DNA of 64,000 nucleotides, taken from Trichosporon coremiiforme. Lineage: Eukaryota; Basidiomycota; Tremellomycetes; Trichosporonales; Trichosporonaceae. The notes under the pieces were generated by a model. That model did no database searches. It saw nothing but the letters and a program-made list of their open reading frames with translations, and had not been told where the DNA came from. The stretch spans positions 583,956 to 647,955 of the forward strand of contig BCJJ01000002.1 of the NCBI GenBank assembly GCA_039545355.1. The letters run 5' to 3'. Positions 46,085 through 58,462 of this stretch are shown piece by piece (position 1 is the stretch's first letter; the number at the start of each line of letters is the position of its first letter). The translations under genes and the position numbers were made by a program.

Positions 46085-46711
46085 GAAAGGACAGGCAGGA
46101 GATGGTCGTGACAGGATAGAGTGTGGAGGGCAAGAGCTGACTACTGAAGATCAAGTGAACGAGGAAGAGTCAAGATGAGGGGTGAGGTGGAGGAAAGAGA
46201 GATGGAGAAGAAATGAAATGGGGGCAAAGGCGCAAGGAGTCAAGGTGAGTGTGCATGTGCGCTGGCGGTGGGACGGTGGAACGGTGGTATCGGTGTATGG
46301 CTGGCCCGGTGGCAACGGCAGACTAAGATTAGTGAATTCGTGAGATACGCAACGGGAACGACCGCCTGGTGCCTGTCGCACCCCGTCCACGCCTTCCCTC
46401 GCACCAGGTCTACGCTAGCCATTGTTCTCCGACTTCCATCGATGCATGGTGTTCTGTCCCTTCTCGTCATCGTATATGTCGGCCAGTGCATCAAGTTGCA
46501 TGGGGATTTGCCACCCTGTTCAGTCTCACGATCCCACCTGTTACAGTCACACCATTATCGGGCTCCTCTCACCCGTATCAATTCAAGAACGGCTATCAGG
46601 GGCCCCATGTGAGGCCATCACGTGACGCCACCCTACCGATTTCTTACGTTTCAAAGGTCGATGAGGGCGAGACGACATATCGTCATTGCGCGTTCGTCTC
46701 AACCCGGCACC
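46085..46711. promoter_or_regulatory. divergent intergenic region CHFR-like/AFG2
   Basis: About 630 bp between start codons, with short GGTGGGACGGTGGAACGGTGG reiteration near 46266-46286. No gene seen. Confidence 0.5.
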
Positions 46712-49189
46712 ATGGCGGACCCCATCGCGACCCTCAACACCCTCCACGTCGAGTTCGAAGACAGCGGATCCGAAATCCCGGCCCTCCGGCGCACTCGCCG
46801 TGCCCACGTCTCCCCCGACTTGCTGAAGGCGAAGAAGCTACTCGCCGGAGATTGGGTTCTGCTGCGAGGCACAGGCTCCCCGATCGAGGACTCAACGGTC
46901 CCGAAACCTCTGGGATGGATCGTGGCTCAGCTATGGCCTAGGATTGGTCTCGATGAAGAAAGTGAGTTGGTAGAAAGTTGCGCACAGCTGACAGCAGCCC
47001 TTGCGCTTTCCCCCGGACAGATCGACAACCTCGGTACCCAGCAAGTCGACCTGTACAGGTTCCCGGCGGCGGGCTCCAAGGGCATCCTCAAGAACGTTAC
47101 GGTCAAGCTTCTCAGCGAGTCGAAACCCTCGAAATGCAGCGACGAGACGGGCCAGAAGCGCGAGGTCGAGTGGCAGCGCGCGGCTGTCAAGGAGGCCCTT
47201 GCTGCGGTCAAGTACGTTGCGCCGGGCTATGTCGTGACTCTTAGCGATGAGGAGACCCAGTACATCGTCACCGAGCATGAGGTGTCTGCCAAGGCTGCGG
47301 CTGCTAGGGCTGCCAGCGCCGACGCCCTTGCCAAGGAGCTGAAGTCTCTTAACCTGTCCGACATTCCCGACGTGTATGAGGTCGAGTGGCGGACCAAGGT
47401 CTCTCTTGTCACAGACGGGGAGGACAAGCCTCAGTCGTCTGGCGCCAAGTCTTCTGTAAGTTGTGCTGACGTTTGCCCAACTGACATCAGACCGCCGTCA
47501 TCCCTTCGTACATCAACATCTTCTCTCCGTCTTCCTCGTCGCAGTCATACCTGCAGCTTGGTGGCCTCGAGTCCCAGATCAAGCAGGTCAAGGCTCTCCT
47601 GGACCTGCCGCTGAGGAACCCCGAGGTCTTCACGCAGTTTGGTCTCACTCCGCCCCGCGGTCTCCTCCTTCATGGCCCGCCGGGAACGGGTAAGACCGCC
47701 CTTGCCCGTGCGATCGCCGCCTCGACGCCGGGCTGCAGCTGCATCGTCGTGAACGGACCTGAGCTGTCGAGCGCCTTCCACGGCGAGACAGAAGAACGGC
47801 TGCGGTCCATCTTCGAGGAGGCGCGGAAGCGCTCCCCGTGCATCATTGTGCTGGACGAAGTGGACGCCCTGTGTCCGCGCCGAGACGGTGGTGAGGGCGG
47901 CGAGGTCGAGCGCCGTGTCGTCGCCATGCTCCTGACGCTCATGGACGGCATGACGTCTGACGCCAAGGAGCATGTCGTCGTTGTTGCTGCGACCAACCGG
48001 CCAAACAGCATCGATCCAGCCCTTCGTCGGCCAGGACGTTTCGACCGGGAAATTGAGATTGGCATCCCAGACGCTGCTGGGCGGCGACAGATCCTCGACA
48101 TCATGCTGTCGAAGATGCCGAATACGCTTTCGCCCGAGGAGGTCGCCTCAATTGCGGCGCGAACGCATGGCTACGTCGGTGCGGACCTTGGATCTCTTGT
48201 GCGCGAGAGCGCCTCCGCTGCGATTCAGCGCTGGCACGCAGCGGGCGGGGAAGGCAGCCCGCAGCTGACGTACGCGGACGTGCAGACGACCCTGCCCACG
48301 ATCCGGCCCTCGGCGATGCGCGAGGTGTTCGTGGAAACGCCAACTGTGCGCTGGAGCGACATCGGCGGTCAGGCGGAGGTGAAGCAGAAACTGCGCGAGT
48401 GTGTCGAGTGGCCGCTGACGCACGCGGACACGTTTGCGCGCCTCGGCGTCGACGCACCCCGCGGCGTGCTCCTGTACGGCCCGCCCGGTTGCTCAAAGAC
48501 GATGACGGCCAAGGCGCTCGCGACCGAGAGCGGCATCAACTTCATCGCCGTCAAGGGACCGGAGCTGCTGAACAAGTACGTCGGTGAGAGTGAGCGCGCC
48601 GTGCGTGAGATTTTCCGCAAGGCGCGCGCTGCGTCGCCCTCTATCGTCTTCTTTGACGAGATTGACGCTCTTGGCGCCGCGCGCGATATCGGTGAGGGAC
48701 ACGGAGGTGTCCTCACGTCGCTCCTGAACGAGATGGACGGCATCGAGGCGCTCTCGGGCGTCACGGTTGTCGCGGCCACGAACCGCCCCGACGTCCTCGA
48801 CGCCGCGCTCACCCGACCGGGACGTCTCGATCGCATCCTCTATGTTGGCGCGCCCGATCTCGAGACAAGGCGAGAGATCTTCAAGCTGCGCATGAAGAGC
48901 ATGGCCGTCGACCCCGAGGTTGATGTCGCCGAGCTCGCCAGAATCGTGAGTCACAGCTTAGGTTATCTTTTCAGAGCTGACACAACAGACCGACGGCTGC
49001 TCCGGAGCCGAAGTCGCGAGTATCTGCCAGGACGCTGCGCTAGCGACGATGAACGAGGACCTGAACGCGCCCTTCGTAAAGAAGGAGCACCTACTCAACT
49101 CTGCGCGCACGGTGCGGCGGCGCATCACGCCCGACATGATCGACTTCTTCGAGCGCTGGCGCGACCAGTCGGGTATCCGGTCCGCATAG
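46712..49189 (+). CDS. AFG2: AAA+ ATPase Afg2/Drg1 (SPATA5 type)
   Basis: Exons 46712-46961, 46998-47455, 47491-48945 and 48989-49189 give 787 residues. Drg1 is the hexameric two-ring ATPase that strips Rlp24 from cytoplasmic pre-60S particles. The N domain (about 1-245) is followed by D1 with Walker A GPPGTGKT (298-305), Walker B IIVLDEVD and the ATNRPNSIDPALRRPGRFD second-region-of-homology, then D2 with Walker A GPPGCSKT (566-573), Walker B IVFFDEID and ATNRPDVLDAALTRPGRLD. The CSKT form in D2 is characteristic of Afg2 rather than Cdc48. TDGCSGAEVASICQDAA and a short helical tail (ITPDMIDFFERWRDQ) close the protein. The first acceptor could lie 3 nt earlier. Ends 98 bp from the convergent ARD1 stop. 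Confidence 0.95.
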
Positions 49190-49287
49190 AATACTCCTAG
49201 ATATGATAATGATACATCTCATGCAACAGTGCAGTAGTGGTCTAGTGACGCCGCCACGCCGGACGCAGCGGCCGATAGCGCCCGGGT

Positions 49288-49912
49288 TCAGACGCTCTTC
49301 TCGCCGTCCTTCTTGAACACGAAGCGCATGCCGTAGGCGTCCTCTCCGTCACCGTCTGCCTGTCAGTTGCGTGCCAAAGTCAGATAACTCACAGTATCCC
49401 TTCTCCATGGCGTGGACCTCGAAGCCGAGCGTGTCGCGGTAGAGCGAGATGGCGGCACGGTTGCTCTTGCGCACGTGGAGGGTGATGAAGCTCGCGTTGT
49501 AGTGCGCGACCATAGCCTCTTGCGCCTGCTTCATGAGTTTGTTCGCAAGCCCGAGGCGGCGGTACGGCCGCAGCACAGAGATCGACGTGACGTGCCCGCT
49601 GGGCTCGGCGCTCGGCTCCTCCTCCCTGCATGTCAGCTCAGAAATGCGGCAGAAGCTCACATCTTGGCCAGGATGTAGCCGACAACACGGCCACTGGGGT
49701 CGACAGCGACATACGACAGCTCAGGCCAGGTCAGCGCGTGGTACAGGTCTGCGTGTGAGCTGGCGCGCATCAACGATAAGCTCACAGTACTTGAACGTGT
49801 AGTTCTCGGGCAGATTGAGCAGGTTGGCATTCTGCATGCCGAGGAGGTCCTCGATCTGTTTGTCAGCTACATAACGGAATGCGGAGCTCACAGTCGCCTG
49901 CCTGATGTCCAT
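49288..49912 (-). CDS. ARD1: N-alpha-acetyltransferase catalytic subunit Ard1/Naa10
   Basis: Five exons, 49912-49892, 49855-49786, 49748-49661, 49625-49393 and 49355-49288, give 159 residues. Naa10 with Naa15 forms NatA, which acetylates nascent N termini (Ser, Ala, Thr, Gly, Val, Cys) at the ribosome. Conserved GNAT sequence is continuous: MDIRQAT, then [44 protein letters not shown], the acetyl-CoA loop [10 protein letters not shown] (R/Q-x-x-G-x-A type), [20 protein letters not shown] and [11 protein letters not shown]. The first exon is only 21 nt. The final acceptor was chosen for frame (GGCAG), which yields YYGDGEDAY; the family usually has YYADGEDAY. Divergent from COX15. Confidence 0.93.
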
Positions 49913-50222
49913 GGTGTCGCTTCGTCGTTCGGTGGACTTTTGACGTCGTATCTTGGCCCCTTCGACATGTCCTCATCTCGATCGAGCGGAAGTCGACTTG
50001 ATACTGTACCACGTGGTGGAAAAAGTACGTGTAACTCGCCGCTTAATCTTCGGAATTCCGGGTCGTCCAGCCAAAGGAAGTGTCCAGGGTGAGCGGTCCT
50101 GGCCGAGGAGCCGAGCCCGCCTGGTCCGGGATCACCCATATTTCTGAGAGCTGAGGGGGCGACTTTCAAAGGCGTATCGCGTTCGGCCTTTTACACCGTC
50201 GTTCACACCACACTCCTTCACC
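49913..50222. promoter_or_regulatory. divergent promoter ARD1/COX15
   Basis: 310 bp between two start codons; no other feature recognised. Confidence 0.5.
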
Positions 50223-52043
50223 ATGGCGGGTCTCTTCCAGCCCGTCTCGGCGCTGCGGCTTCTTGCGCGTCCCGGCGGCGTCGCTATGCCTGCCCGCAGC
50301 ATGCGTACCTTCAGCACGCTGCGGAGCATGAGCTCGCACGTCTCGTCCCACGCCCGTCCCCGCGCACCCTATCCCTCCGCAGGCTACTTCGGCCCGTCGT
50401 ACCTGCCCTTCTCGTCGTCCAAGGCGTTCTCCTTCTTCACGCCTTCTCGTTTCGTCTCTTCGTCTTCGCCCGCTACCGCCTCTTCTGCCGCCTCCGCCTC
50501 GACTGATGCCTCCGTCCCCAAGCCCGAGGACGTGCGCACGATCCCCAAGTCGCTCCCGACCTGGCTGCTCGGCTGCTCCGCCCTCGTCTTCGGTATCATC
50601 GTCATCGGCGGCCTGACGCGCCTCACCGAGTCTGGCCTGTCTATCGTCGAGTGGAACCCCATCACCGGCGTCCGTCCCCCGATCACGGACGCCGAGTGGG
50701 ACGAGGAGTGGGAAAAGTACCGCCAGTCGCCCGAGGGTATCATGCTCAACTCGGAGATCTCGCGTGCCGAGTTCAAGAAGATCTTCTACATGGAGTGGGC
50801 GCACCGTATCGCCGGCCGCACCCTTGGTCTTGTGTGAGTACAGCGAGCAAGGCGAGCGGAGTGAGCTGCAGGCTGCCAGTTTGGCAACGCCACCAAGATG
50901 CCCGAGGCCGAGGCGGACCGCGAGGTCTTCTGACATGAGCGTTTCCGCTGCTCTGTCGAAGTTCTAGTCGGCACTGTTCTGACCAAATTACTCTCGAACG
51001 AGAGTCGAGCAGGTCGGCGGTGTCTCGTCGGCGTGGCAGGCTTGGCGCTCGGCATCCGCTGCGGCGTTCACTTTGCGGAGGCTCGGCGATTGACTCCTGC
51101 TACGAATGAGCACTGACATCTTAGTTTCGTTATCCCGGCTATTTATTACTGCACCCGTTATAAGCTCCCCCGCGGCCTGCCCACGACCCTCCTCGCCCTC
51201 GCTGGCGGTATCGGTTTCCAAGGCTTCCTGGGCTGGTACATGGTCGCCTCTGGTCTGAAGGAGGAGATCATCGAGAACAAGGAGCACCCGCGGGTGTCGC
51301 AGTACCGTCTCGCCGCGCACCTCTCGGCCGCTCTGGCGCTGTACATGGGCATGTTCTACACTGCCTTGACTCTGCGCCGTGACCAGAAGCTCGCCGCTCA
51401 GTACAAGCAGGGCGGCGCTGCCGCCGCCGCCGTGGACAGGCTGCAGACGGCCCTCTCCTCGCCCGCCGTCAAGCGTTTCCGCGGCCTCATCGGCGGTCTG
51501 ACGGTTATGGCCTTCATCACGATCGTCTCGGGCGCTTTCGTCGCTGGCCTTGACGCGGGTCTCATCTACAACGAGTTCCCGTACATGGGCGAGGGCTTCC
51601 ACCCCCCCATTGACGAGATGATGGACCCCCGCTACGCCAAGAAGGCCGACGGCAGCGACAAGTGGTGGCGCAACATGCTTGAGAACCCCGTCACGGCCCA
51701 GTTTGACCACCGCGTCATGGCCATTCTGACTTTCACCGGTCTCATCGCACAGCACCTGATCGCGCGCCGCCCAGTGCTCCGTCTCGGCACCAACGCGCTG
51801 CCCAGGTCCACCCAGAGGTGGAGCGCGTGGACCGCCGCCGCAGCCCTCGGCCAGGTCTCCCTCGGCATCTCGACGCTGCTGTACCTCGTCCCCATCCCGC
51901 TCGCTGCGGCGCACCAGGCCGGCGCCGTCGTCGTGCTTTCGTGTCTCATGGGTCTGGCTGCTAGCATGCGCCGCCCGACAAGGGCCGTGCAGGCTATGAA
52001 GCAGGCTATGAACCAGGCCAACGCGGCTGCCAAGCGCTCATAG
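50223..52043 (+). CDS. COX15: Heme a synthase Cox15, mitochondrial
   Basis: Exons 50223-50833 and 51125-52043 give 509 residues. Cox15 oxidises the heme o methyl group to make heme a for cytochrome oxidase, in the inner membrane. A long Ser/Ala/Arg-rich presequence (about 100 residues) precedes TWLLGCSALVFGIIVIGGLTRLTESGLSIVEWNPITG, the family start. Heme-ligand histidines are expected in the conserved contexts MEWAHRIAGR, RLAAHLSAALALY, QFDHRVMAI and LAAAHQAGAVVVL, all present. GFQGFLGWYMVASGL and AGLDAGLIYNEFPYMG are also typical. Eight hydrophobic helices can be seen. The intron (291 nt) is long for this window and contains no recognised gene. Convergent with RAD51, 178 bp between stops. 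Confidence 0.95.
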
Positions 52044-52221
52044 GAGAGAAGAGAGTAGGAATAGGAGCAGAAATCAAAAACACACTCAGAGCCAGTGTTG
52101 TACAATCACCTCTCATCGCATATAGGTCATGCCATCTTGCACCTCTAGCCGCCACTAGCTGCCGCCGCAAACAAGATATAGGGTACATCACAGGGGTCTA
52201 ATAGTCTGTACAAACAGGCGC

Positions 52222-53591
52222 TCACTCCTTCATCTCCTCCGGGTCGCCGATACCGTTCGGGCTGTTTGTCAGTTAATCTTGCCATATACCTAACTCACTT
52301 GATCGCAAAGATGCCCTCAGCCTCGGGGAGACACGGGCTATCGACAATCTTGCACACGCGCGACGAGCCGCGGCCCTTGCGCAGCGACAGTCGAGTCGTG
52401 GACGCGTGCGCCCTGTTGGTTAGTTACGTCGAGTGCGGCGTCAGCTTACATGATGTTTCCTCCGCTGTGGGATGTCAGCTACTTCCACGCTGGCTTTAGC
52501 TACACTTACATCGGCTTCTTGGCGTCGGCGACAGCGAACTGTCCTCCGTCAACCTGCGCGACGACCTGGTTCGTTACGACGACCGCGACACCAAACTGCC
52601 GTCAGCTAGGGCTGGTTTTGCACAAGCTCACCTCGTCTGCCAGGCGCATCAATGTCCGGAGGAACTTGGCGAGGTGCATTTGCCGGGCAGCCAGTTCTCC
52701 ACGTCCACTAAAATCTGTGCGGTACAGCGAAGTGATGGAGTCGACGATTAGGAGCGAGAATCTGCCGTCAGCTTTATCAGGCCAGCCTAGCTCACCTCGA
52801 TTCGGCCATCATCGCGCTCGCCTGCACGAGCAGCTGCATCTGGTGGTCGGCGTTGTACGCGCGCGCGTATGCAATGTTGTCCAGCACCTCCTCCCCGTTC
52901 AGCCCGTAGCGCTCCGCCACGGCCAGCATGCGTACCGGGCGGAACGTGCCCTCCGTGTCGATGAAGAGGCACTTGCCCTCGCCGCCGCCGAGGTGCACCG
53001 GTAGCTGGCAGGTGACGGCCAGCGTGTGACAGATCTGCGACTTTCCTGTTCGGAACTCGCCTGGGTGTCAGTTGATAGCAGCTAGTGGCCAATTTACCGA
53101 AAAGTTCTGTGATCGAGCCAGTCTCGATTCCACCTCCCAGGATCGTGTCAAGGCCGACGGAGCCGGTCGTGATGTGCACGAGCTCGGACCGCCGCGAGTG
53201 GATCTCAGTTGCTGTCGTGAAACCCATAGGAACGAGCTTGCAGGCTGCTGTCAGCTACCACGCAACCGGGGCATCAGGCTAGCTCACCTTCAGCGAGAAT
53301 CTTGTCAGCCTTCGCTTCGCTGATGCCCTTGATCGTCGCGAGCATCTTCTTTGGCGTGAAGGCGACAGCCTCGATCGTGTGCAGACCCTCCTTTGCCAGC
53401 TTCTCGCAGTCTTGCTTCGAGATACCGTACTCCTGTGAGTGTGAGCTTTACAAAGCCAACCTTGCAGCTCATGTCATGTCGACGCGTACCTCCAGCTTTG
53501 CCACCACCATGGGGCCGGCGAGCTCGTAGTCCTCCTCATCCTCCTCGCCCTGTCCCTGTGCTTGGAACGGGTCGTGTTCTCCTTCAGCCAT
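52222..53591 (-). CDS. RAD51: Recombinase Rad51
   Basis: Nine exons, 53591-53490, 53432-53288, 53244-53098, 53060-52796, 52761-52632, 52595-52510, 52464-52450, 52412-52299 and 52261-52222, give 313 residues. Rad51 forms nucleoprotein filaments for homologous strand exchange. The N-terminal helix-hairpin-helix domain ([31 protein letters not shown]) precedes [30 protein letters not shown], Walker A GEFRTGKS (132-139), Walker [16 protein letters not shown], and [36 protein letters not shown] and [11 protein letters not shown] follow. FRTGKSQ and KKPIGGNI favour Rad51 over Dmc1. The N terminus is about 25 residues shorter than most Rad51 proteins. Exon 7 is only 15 nt. Divergent from CAC2. Confidence 0.95.
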
Positions 53592-55870
53592 GATGAGTCG
53601 TAATGGTGTGTGTCGTACGGATGGCGATGAAGGTGATGGTGTCAGACAGAGTCGGATTATCAGGAGCGATAAGTAATGAAAATGAGACTAGGTGACTGGA
53701 CTGGGCGGCCAGACTCGGCGCAGTGGCCACAGCGAGACTCGTGTTTTTGTTTTGGACCCGCGTTGGTGGAGGTCGCAAGGAAGGTCAGGCGCGCGAAATA
53801 GATTAGCTGACGTGTGCTAATGACTCAGAAAGCATCCGCTAATGCAAGGCCGATTAGGGCGGGATTAGGTTGACGGTGGTACACGGATGAAGGCCGAGGT
53901 TGATGTCAGCATGGTCGCCGGGCCAGGCCGAGATGAGTAGTGCTGCAGGCAGATGCAGGGTCGAGAGCCAGGGCCCTGTGACCAGCGGCCAGGAACCAAG
54001 TGAGCTGGATGATGCAGCGGCTGTAAATCGATCAATCCACGGGGTCATGGAGCGTACGCCGTGTGCGCCGTGAAGGTCTCAAGTGGCGAGGGATCGAGAG
54101 GATCGGATCGGGAGGGCTGGAGCGCCTACGGTGGAGCGAGCAGTGACCCGCAGCGACCCCGCGCCCTCGATGAGAAAGCAACCAACTCAAGGTGGGGTAC
54201 CTGACCGGGCGCAGGAACGGAACATGGGCTAGCTCGCCTGTTCCTTGCCTTCATACCGTCTGCGTTCTGCATCCTCCCCGGGATATGCAATGCGCTAGAC
54301 AGTGGGGGAGGGCGATGGACTCAAATAGCCGTGCCGTGGCTATGGTCACCTGCGTACCTACATATCTGCAATCGGCCAGTCCCACTAGTCTGTCACTGCA
54401 TGAGACCCGCCCGCTGTCACCAGGTCACGGTCACTCAGGCGGGGGTACTGGGTACTGGGATAACGAGGGTGCTCGGGGGTTACACGCCAGTAGAGGCCCC
54501 TCCTGGCCGATGCTGAGTGGTTGGCTCACTGACCAGACTGGGCAGGGGCGCGAACAGAACAAGGCCCTTTGAGATCCGCGGTCCAGACGCACAAGTCCGG
54601 GATCGGGTTCCAGGTGCCAGGTGCAGGAGCGAGGTGGAGACTATGCACTCAGCCTATGCAGGGATCCATTGTTGTTCGACGACACCGATTCACTCCAAAC
54701 GAGGCGCATGTTCTGCAAGTGTTCCTGCATCTCCTGCGTCTCCTGGCCGCCTCTGCGCATGCCGTCCAGTCATCCTGCGCTACGATCCTGCGATCCTGGC
54801 TTTTGCTCCTGGCAATCCTTGATCTCACAGATCCGACGGCCGCATCTCTCTAGCCCCTTCCTGTGCTGCACGGCGCACACACACGGCGTCTACGGTCGTC
54901 CACGGTCATCCTGGGCCGATGGGCGTCGCAAGCCCGCGCAGGTCGTGCAGGTCGTGGCAGGACGCGGCACAAGGGCCTCAAACCGCCTTCTAAGCGCGCA
55001 TGCCTACGTACCTAAACCATATGCATCCATCTCCGAGTCACCTGCTCTACGCCGTACATGCCCCTCTTGGCTCCGGCCTCATGGCTCTCGGCCCATTCAT
55101 TCATCGCTGCATGGCCGTGACTCACAGACTCTGGTTCACCGACCACGAGCGACCCACTAGGCATTGTTTGTTTCTGCATCTCTTCTTCTCACTCTCTCAT
55201 CGCGTCTCTTCCAAAGATTAAGCCCCGTCCGCCTACCCTCCCTGTTGCGTTGATACGCACGGGCAGTAGCGTAACCCTTTCGCGATTTCCCAGCCTCGCT
55301 AAGCCCTCGAATCTTTTTCGTCATCCTTCTCAAGGCCAACATTCTATCTTCATTTGGAACGGCCGACAACGTACCAACTCGCGGCCCGCCTGCACCTTTA
55401 TTGCTACCAGCCTCTGCCCCGTCGACCCGTCGAACCGTCGCCTCCTTCCCCCGCAGCCCCCTCGGTTTCCTTCCCTCCGTCTCCCTTGCGATTCAGTTCC
55501 GATTCGCCTCGATTCGTGTTCCTGCACCTGTCTCGACGGACTTGCTCAGGAATCAGAGTGCAGCACAGCAAACCTCACTCTGAATCACTCCGCGCCCCTC
55601 CGACCTCCACAAGCTTCCCCGAGTAGTCTTGGCACAGTGCACCAGCCCGCGCGACTGCGAATGCTGGCTTTGGCTCCGTGTGCCGTACCGTGAAATCAGG
55701 CCGAACAACCTGCCCTACAGTGTACGTCAAACATTCCTCAGTCCTTGAGTCAACTGCCATCAAGGGGAGATTGCAAGTCGGCTCCGATATCCATCCCCAC
55801 ACCTTAAGTTCAATCGCCTTCGTCGGACCCCCTTTCGACAACTCCACATCACCCACCGCATCGATCCACC
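53592..55870. other. 2.3 kb gene-free region between RAD51 and CAC2
   Basis: The largest interval in the window without a recognised gene. The 650 bp nearest CAC2 (55200-55870) is pyrimidine-rich and resembles a long leader. The central part has several short open frames on both strands, none protein-like, and short CGTGCAGGT-type duplications near 54938-54957. I found no tRNA or other structured RNA by eye. Confidence 0.45.
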
Positions 55871-58462
55871 ATGCGGCCAAAGGTCATCGAAATTGCGTGA
55901 GTGTCCCCCCAGAGCTGTCTCGTTCTAGTTGCCGCATGGAAAACGCGTCTACAGACGGAATGTGGACGCGTTTACTGGAACTTGAAGACGTCATTAACAG
56001 CGCCATAGACTGACCACATTAGGTGGCACGAAACCCAAGCGATCTACTCATGTGACTTCCAACCGCTACCAGCCGCGCAACTGAAGCGCCTGCTCCCTGC
56101 GACTTCGGAGGATGAGGACAAAGCGGACAAGACCCCTGTCATCCGCCAGTACCGCTTGGCGACCTGCGGTGGTGACTTCAAGGTCCGCGTGAGTCACCCA
56201 CTCGAATCCCGAGCCTTCTGATCTCTTTTTTCCCAGCACTGACCCTTGCAGCTTTGGATGGTCCATCCGAACATCCCCACTGTAGCTGCCCAAACGCATG
56301 CTGCTTTGACCGGACAGGAGGTGGCCCCTCACCCCCCACGAGTCGAGTACCTTGCGACGCTCTCGAAGCACACGGCGGCTGTCAACTGTGTGCGCTTCTC
56401 CCCGAACGGACAGGTTCTTGCATCGGCTAGTGATGGTGAGGACAAACCGGTGCTCTAGTTGGATCGAGCTGACTTAGCAGATGGTAATGTCATCCTTTGG
56501 GTCCCATCGGACAGGCCGACTGCGACATTCGGCGAAGCGGCAGAGGAGGCCCCGGACAAGGAACACTGGCGACCGCAGAAGATGCTGCAGTGGGTGTATT
56601 GTAACGTAATGACGCTAACAAGGCTAGGGTAACGAACAAGCATGTCCTGGATATTGCTTGGTCTCCCGATGGGGAGTTCATCATTGCGGGCTCCACCGAT
56701 AACACTGCGACGATTTGGAAGGCCTCGACTGGTGAGTTTATACGTGACCGTTGTGCTCGAATCGAGCTGACCGTATCAGGCGAGTGCGTGTTTGCGCTGC
56801 GTGAGCACTCGCACATCGTGCAGGGTGTGGCCTGGGACCCTCTCAACGAGTTCATTGCTACGCAAAGTAGCGATCGGTGAGTTTGGTAAGCGTTAGCCCA
56901 TGGCTCACCTCAGTACCGTGCACGTCAATTCGTTTTCCCTGTGCAATGGTGTCCCGGAGGTTCATCCTGTTTCACGCACGAACCGCATGGAAGTTCGTCA
57001 CTCGCGAACGCCCTCGTTCCCGTCGCTGCCTCGGCCGTCCTTGGGACGTCGTGGGTCCAATGCGTCTGAAGCAGGCTCCGTGATGACCTCAGCATCGGAG
57101 CTCACCGAGCACCCCCACCAGTCGTCTAACAGCGGGCACAATGCGTCCGGGCCGCAACAGCCAGCGACACCACTCAGCATCTCTGTGCCTCCAACACCAA
57201 ACGCGAACGCGAGCATGAACCCCCCGCCAAGCTCCGGCAAAGCGAGCTCGCGCCGATCCTCATTCTCGTCTCAGCAGGCGGCTTCTCCGGCCCTCAGCGT
57301 GACGGCGCTTGGACGTGGACGTTCCCCGTCACCGATACCGCCCCTGCCCGCCATGCGCCAGGTCGCTCCGCCAGCTTCGATCACTCAGCGGTTGTACGCG
57401 GAGGAGAACGTTACGCGCTTCTTCCGCCGTTTGACGTTCTCCCCTGACGGCAGCCTGCTGCTGACCCCTGCCGGCCAAATTGAAGACCAGATCTTCAAGG
57501 GATCGCCAATGATGGACTCCCGCTCATTATCCACTGACGGTGTCGACGGCAACCCCGCTGCGAACCGCCCGAAAGCGGTCGACGCCGGGCGCCCGACAGT
57601 GTTCATCTACTCCCGTGCCAACCTCGCGCGGAGTCCGATTGCGCACCTGCCGGGCCACAAGACTGCTGCTGTTGCGATTCGGTTCTCGCCGATATTCTAC
57701 GACCTCAGGACTGCGTCGACGTCCTCCACGCCTGTCGAGCCTAAACAGGTGACGCTTGATCGCTCGAACCCAGGCCCGGTCCATGTCTCGCTGCAGATGC
57801 CCCCGCCACCGCCAAAGGAAGGCGCAAAGGACACAAAGCCTCTGAACAGCGTCTTCGCCCTGCCGTATCGTCTGTTGTACGCCGTGGCGTGCCAGGACGC
57901 CGTGCTCCTGTACGACACACAGCAGGCCGGCCCCGTCGCCATTTTCAAAGGCCTGCACTACGCCGGCTTCACGGACATTGCGTGGTCACCCGACGGGCAG
58001 TCGATGCTTCTGTCTAGCGCGGACGGCTATTGTTCGCTCGTCGTGTTTGACCTGGGCGAGCTGGGCACGGTGCACCCTACGCAGCAGCACCACCGGCAGC
58101 TCGCGGCCATCGCGCAGTCGCACGGCGGCGCGACGCCCAGCACGCCGATGCCGCATTCCCCCAACGTTTCGACGATGCGCACCTCGCCTGCGCCGCCCCG
58201 CAGCGAGCGTGAGTCGTCGGTTGCGTCGAGTGCCCCGATCCCGCCGCCTCTGTTCGGCACCGGCCACCGCCGTGCGTCTGGCTCAGTGTCCTCAGTGGAC
58301 CAGCCGTTACCCACTCCTGCGGATGAGCCTGCCGAGTTTGTGTTGCGCCGTGCGTCCGAGTCGTCGGCCGATGAAGCCTCGACGAAGCGCGAGACGCTGA
58401 GCGAGACCGAGCAGCCCAAGAAGAAGCGCCGCGTCGCCCTCACGCACTTAGGTACCGAGTAG
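55871..58462 (+). CDS. CAC2: Chromatin assembly factor 1 p60 subunit (Cac2/CHAF1B)
   Basis: Seven exons, 55871-55896, 56023-56188, 56252-56435, 56481-56589, 56628-56731, 56780-56876 and 56914-58462, give 680 residues. CAF-1 deposits H3-H4 behind replication forks; Cac2 is its WD40 subunit. The start MRPKVIEIAWHETQAIYSCDFQP is diagnostic. Repeats follow: [103 protein letters not shown], then FFRRLTFSPDGSLLLTPAG, HKTAAVAIRFSPIFYDLR, and [27 protein letters not shown]. A Ser/Pro-rich insert of about 120 residues separates repeats 4 and 5. The C terminus is Ser-rich with PKKKRR, a likely nuclear signal. Exon 1 is 26 nt. Confidence 0.94.

Noticed and set aside
46712..49189. Cdc48 as the identity of the AAA ATPase
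   Set aside because: The N domain differs and D2 Walker A reads GPPGCSKT, typical of Afg2/Drg1.
52222..53591. Dmc1 as the identity of the recombinase
   Set aside because: FRTGKSQ, the [17 protein letters not shown] wording and the N-terminal domain favour Rad51; a genome-wide search for a second RecA-family gene would confirm.
54192..55160. Several 90-180 residue plus-strand frames between RAD51 and CAC2
   Set aside because: Low-information Ser/Pro/Arg/Cys mixtures with no conserved blocks, overlapping each other in different frames.
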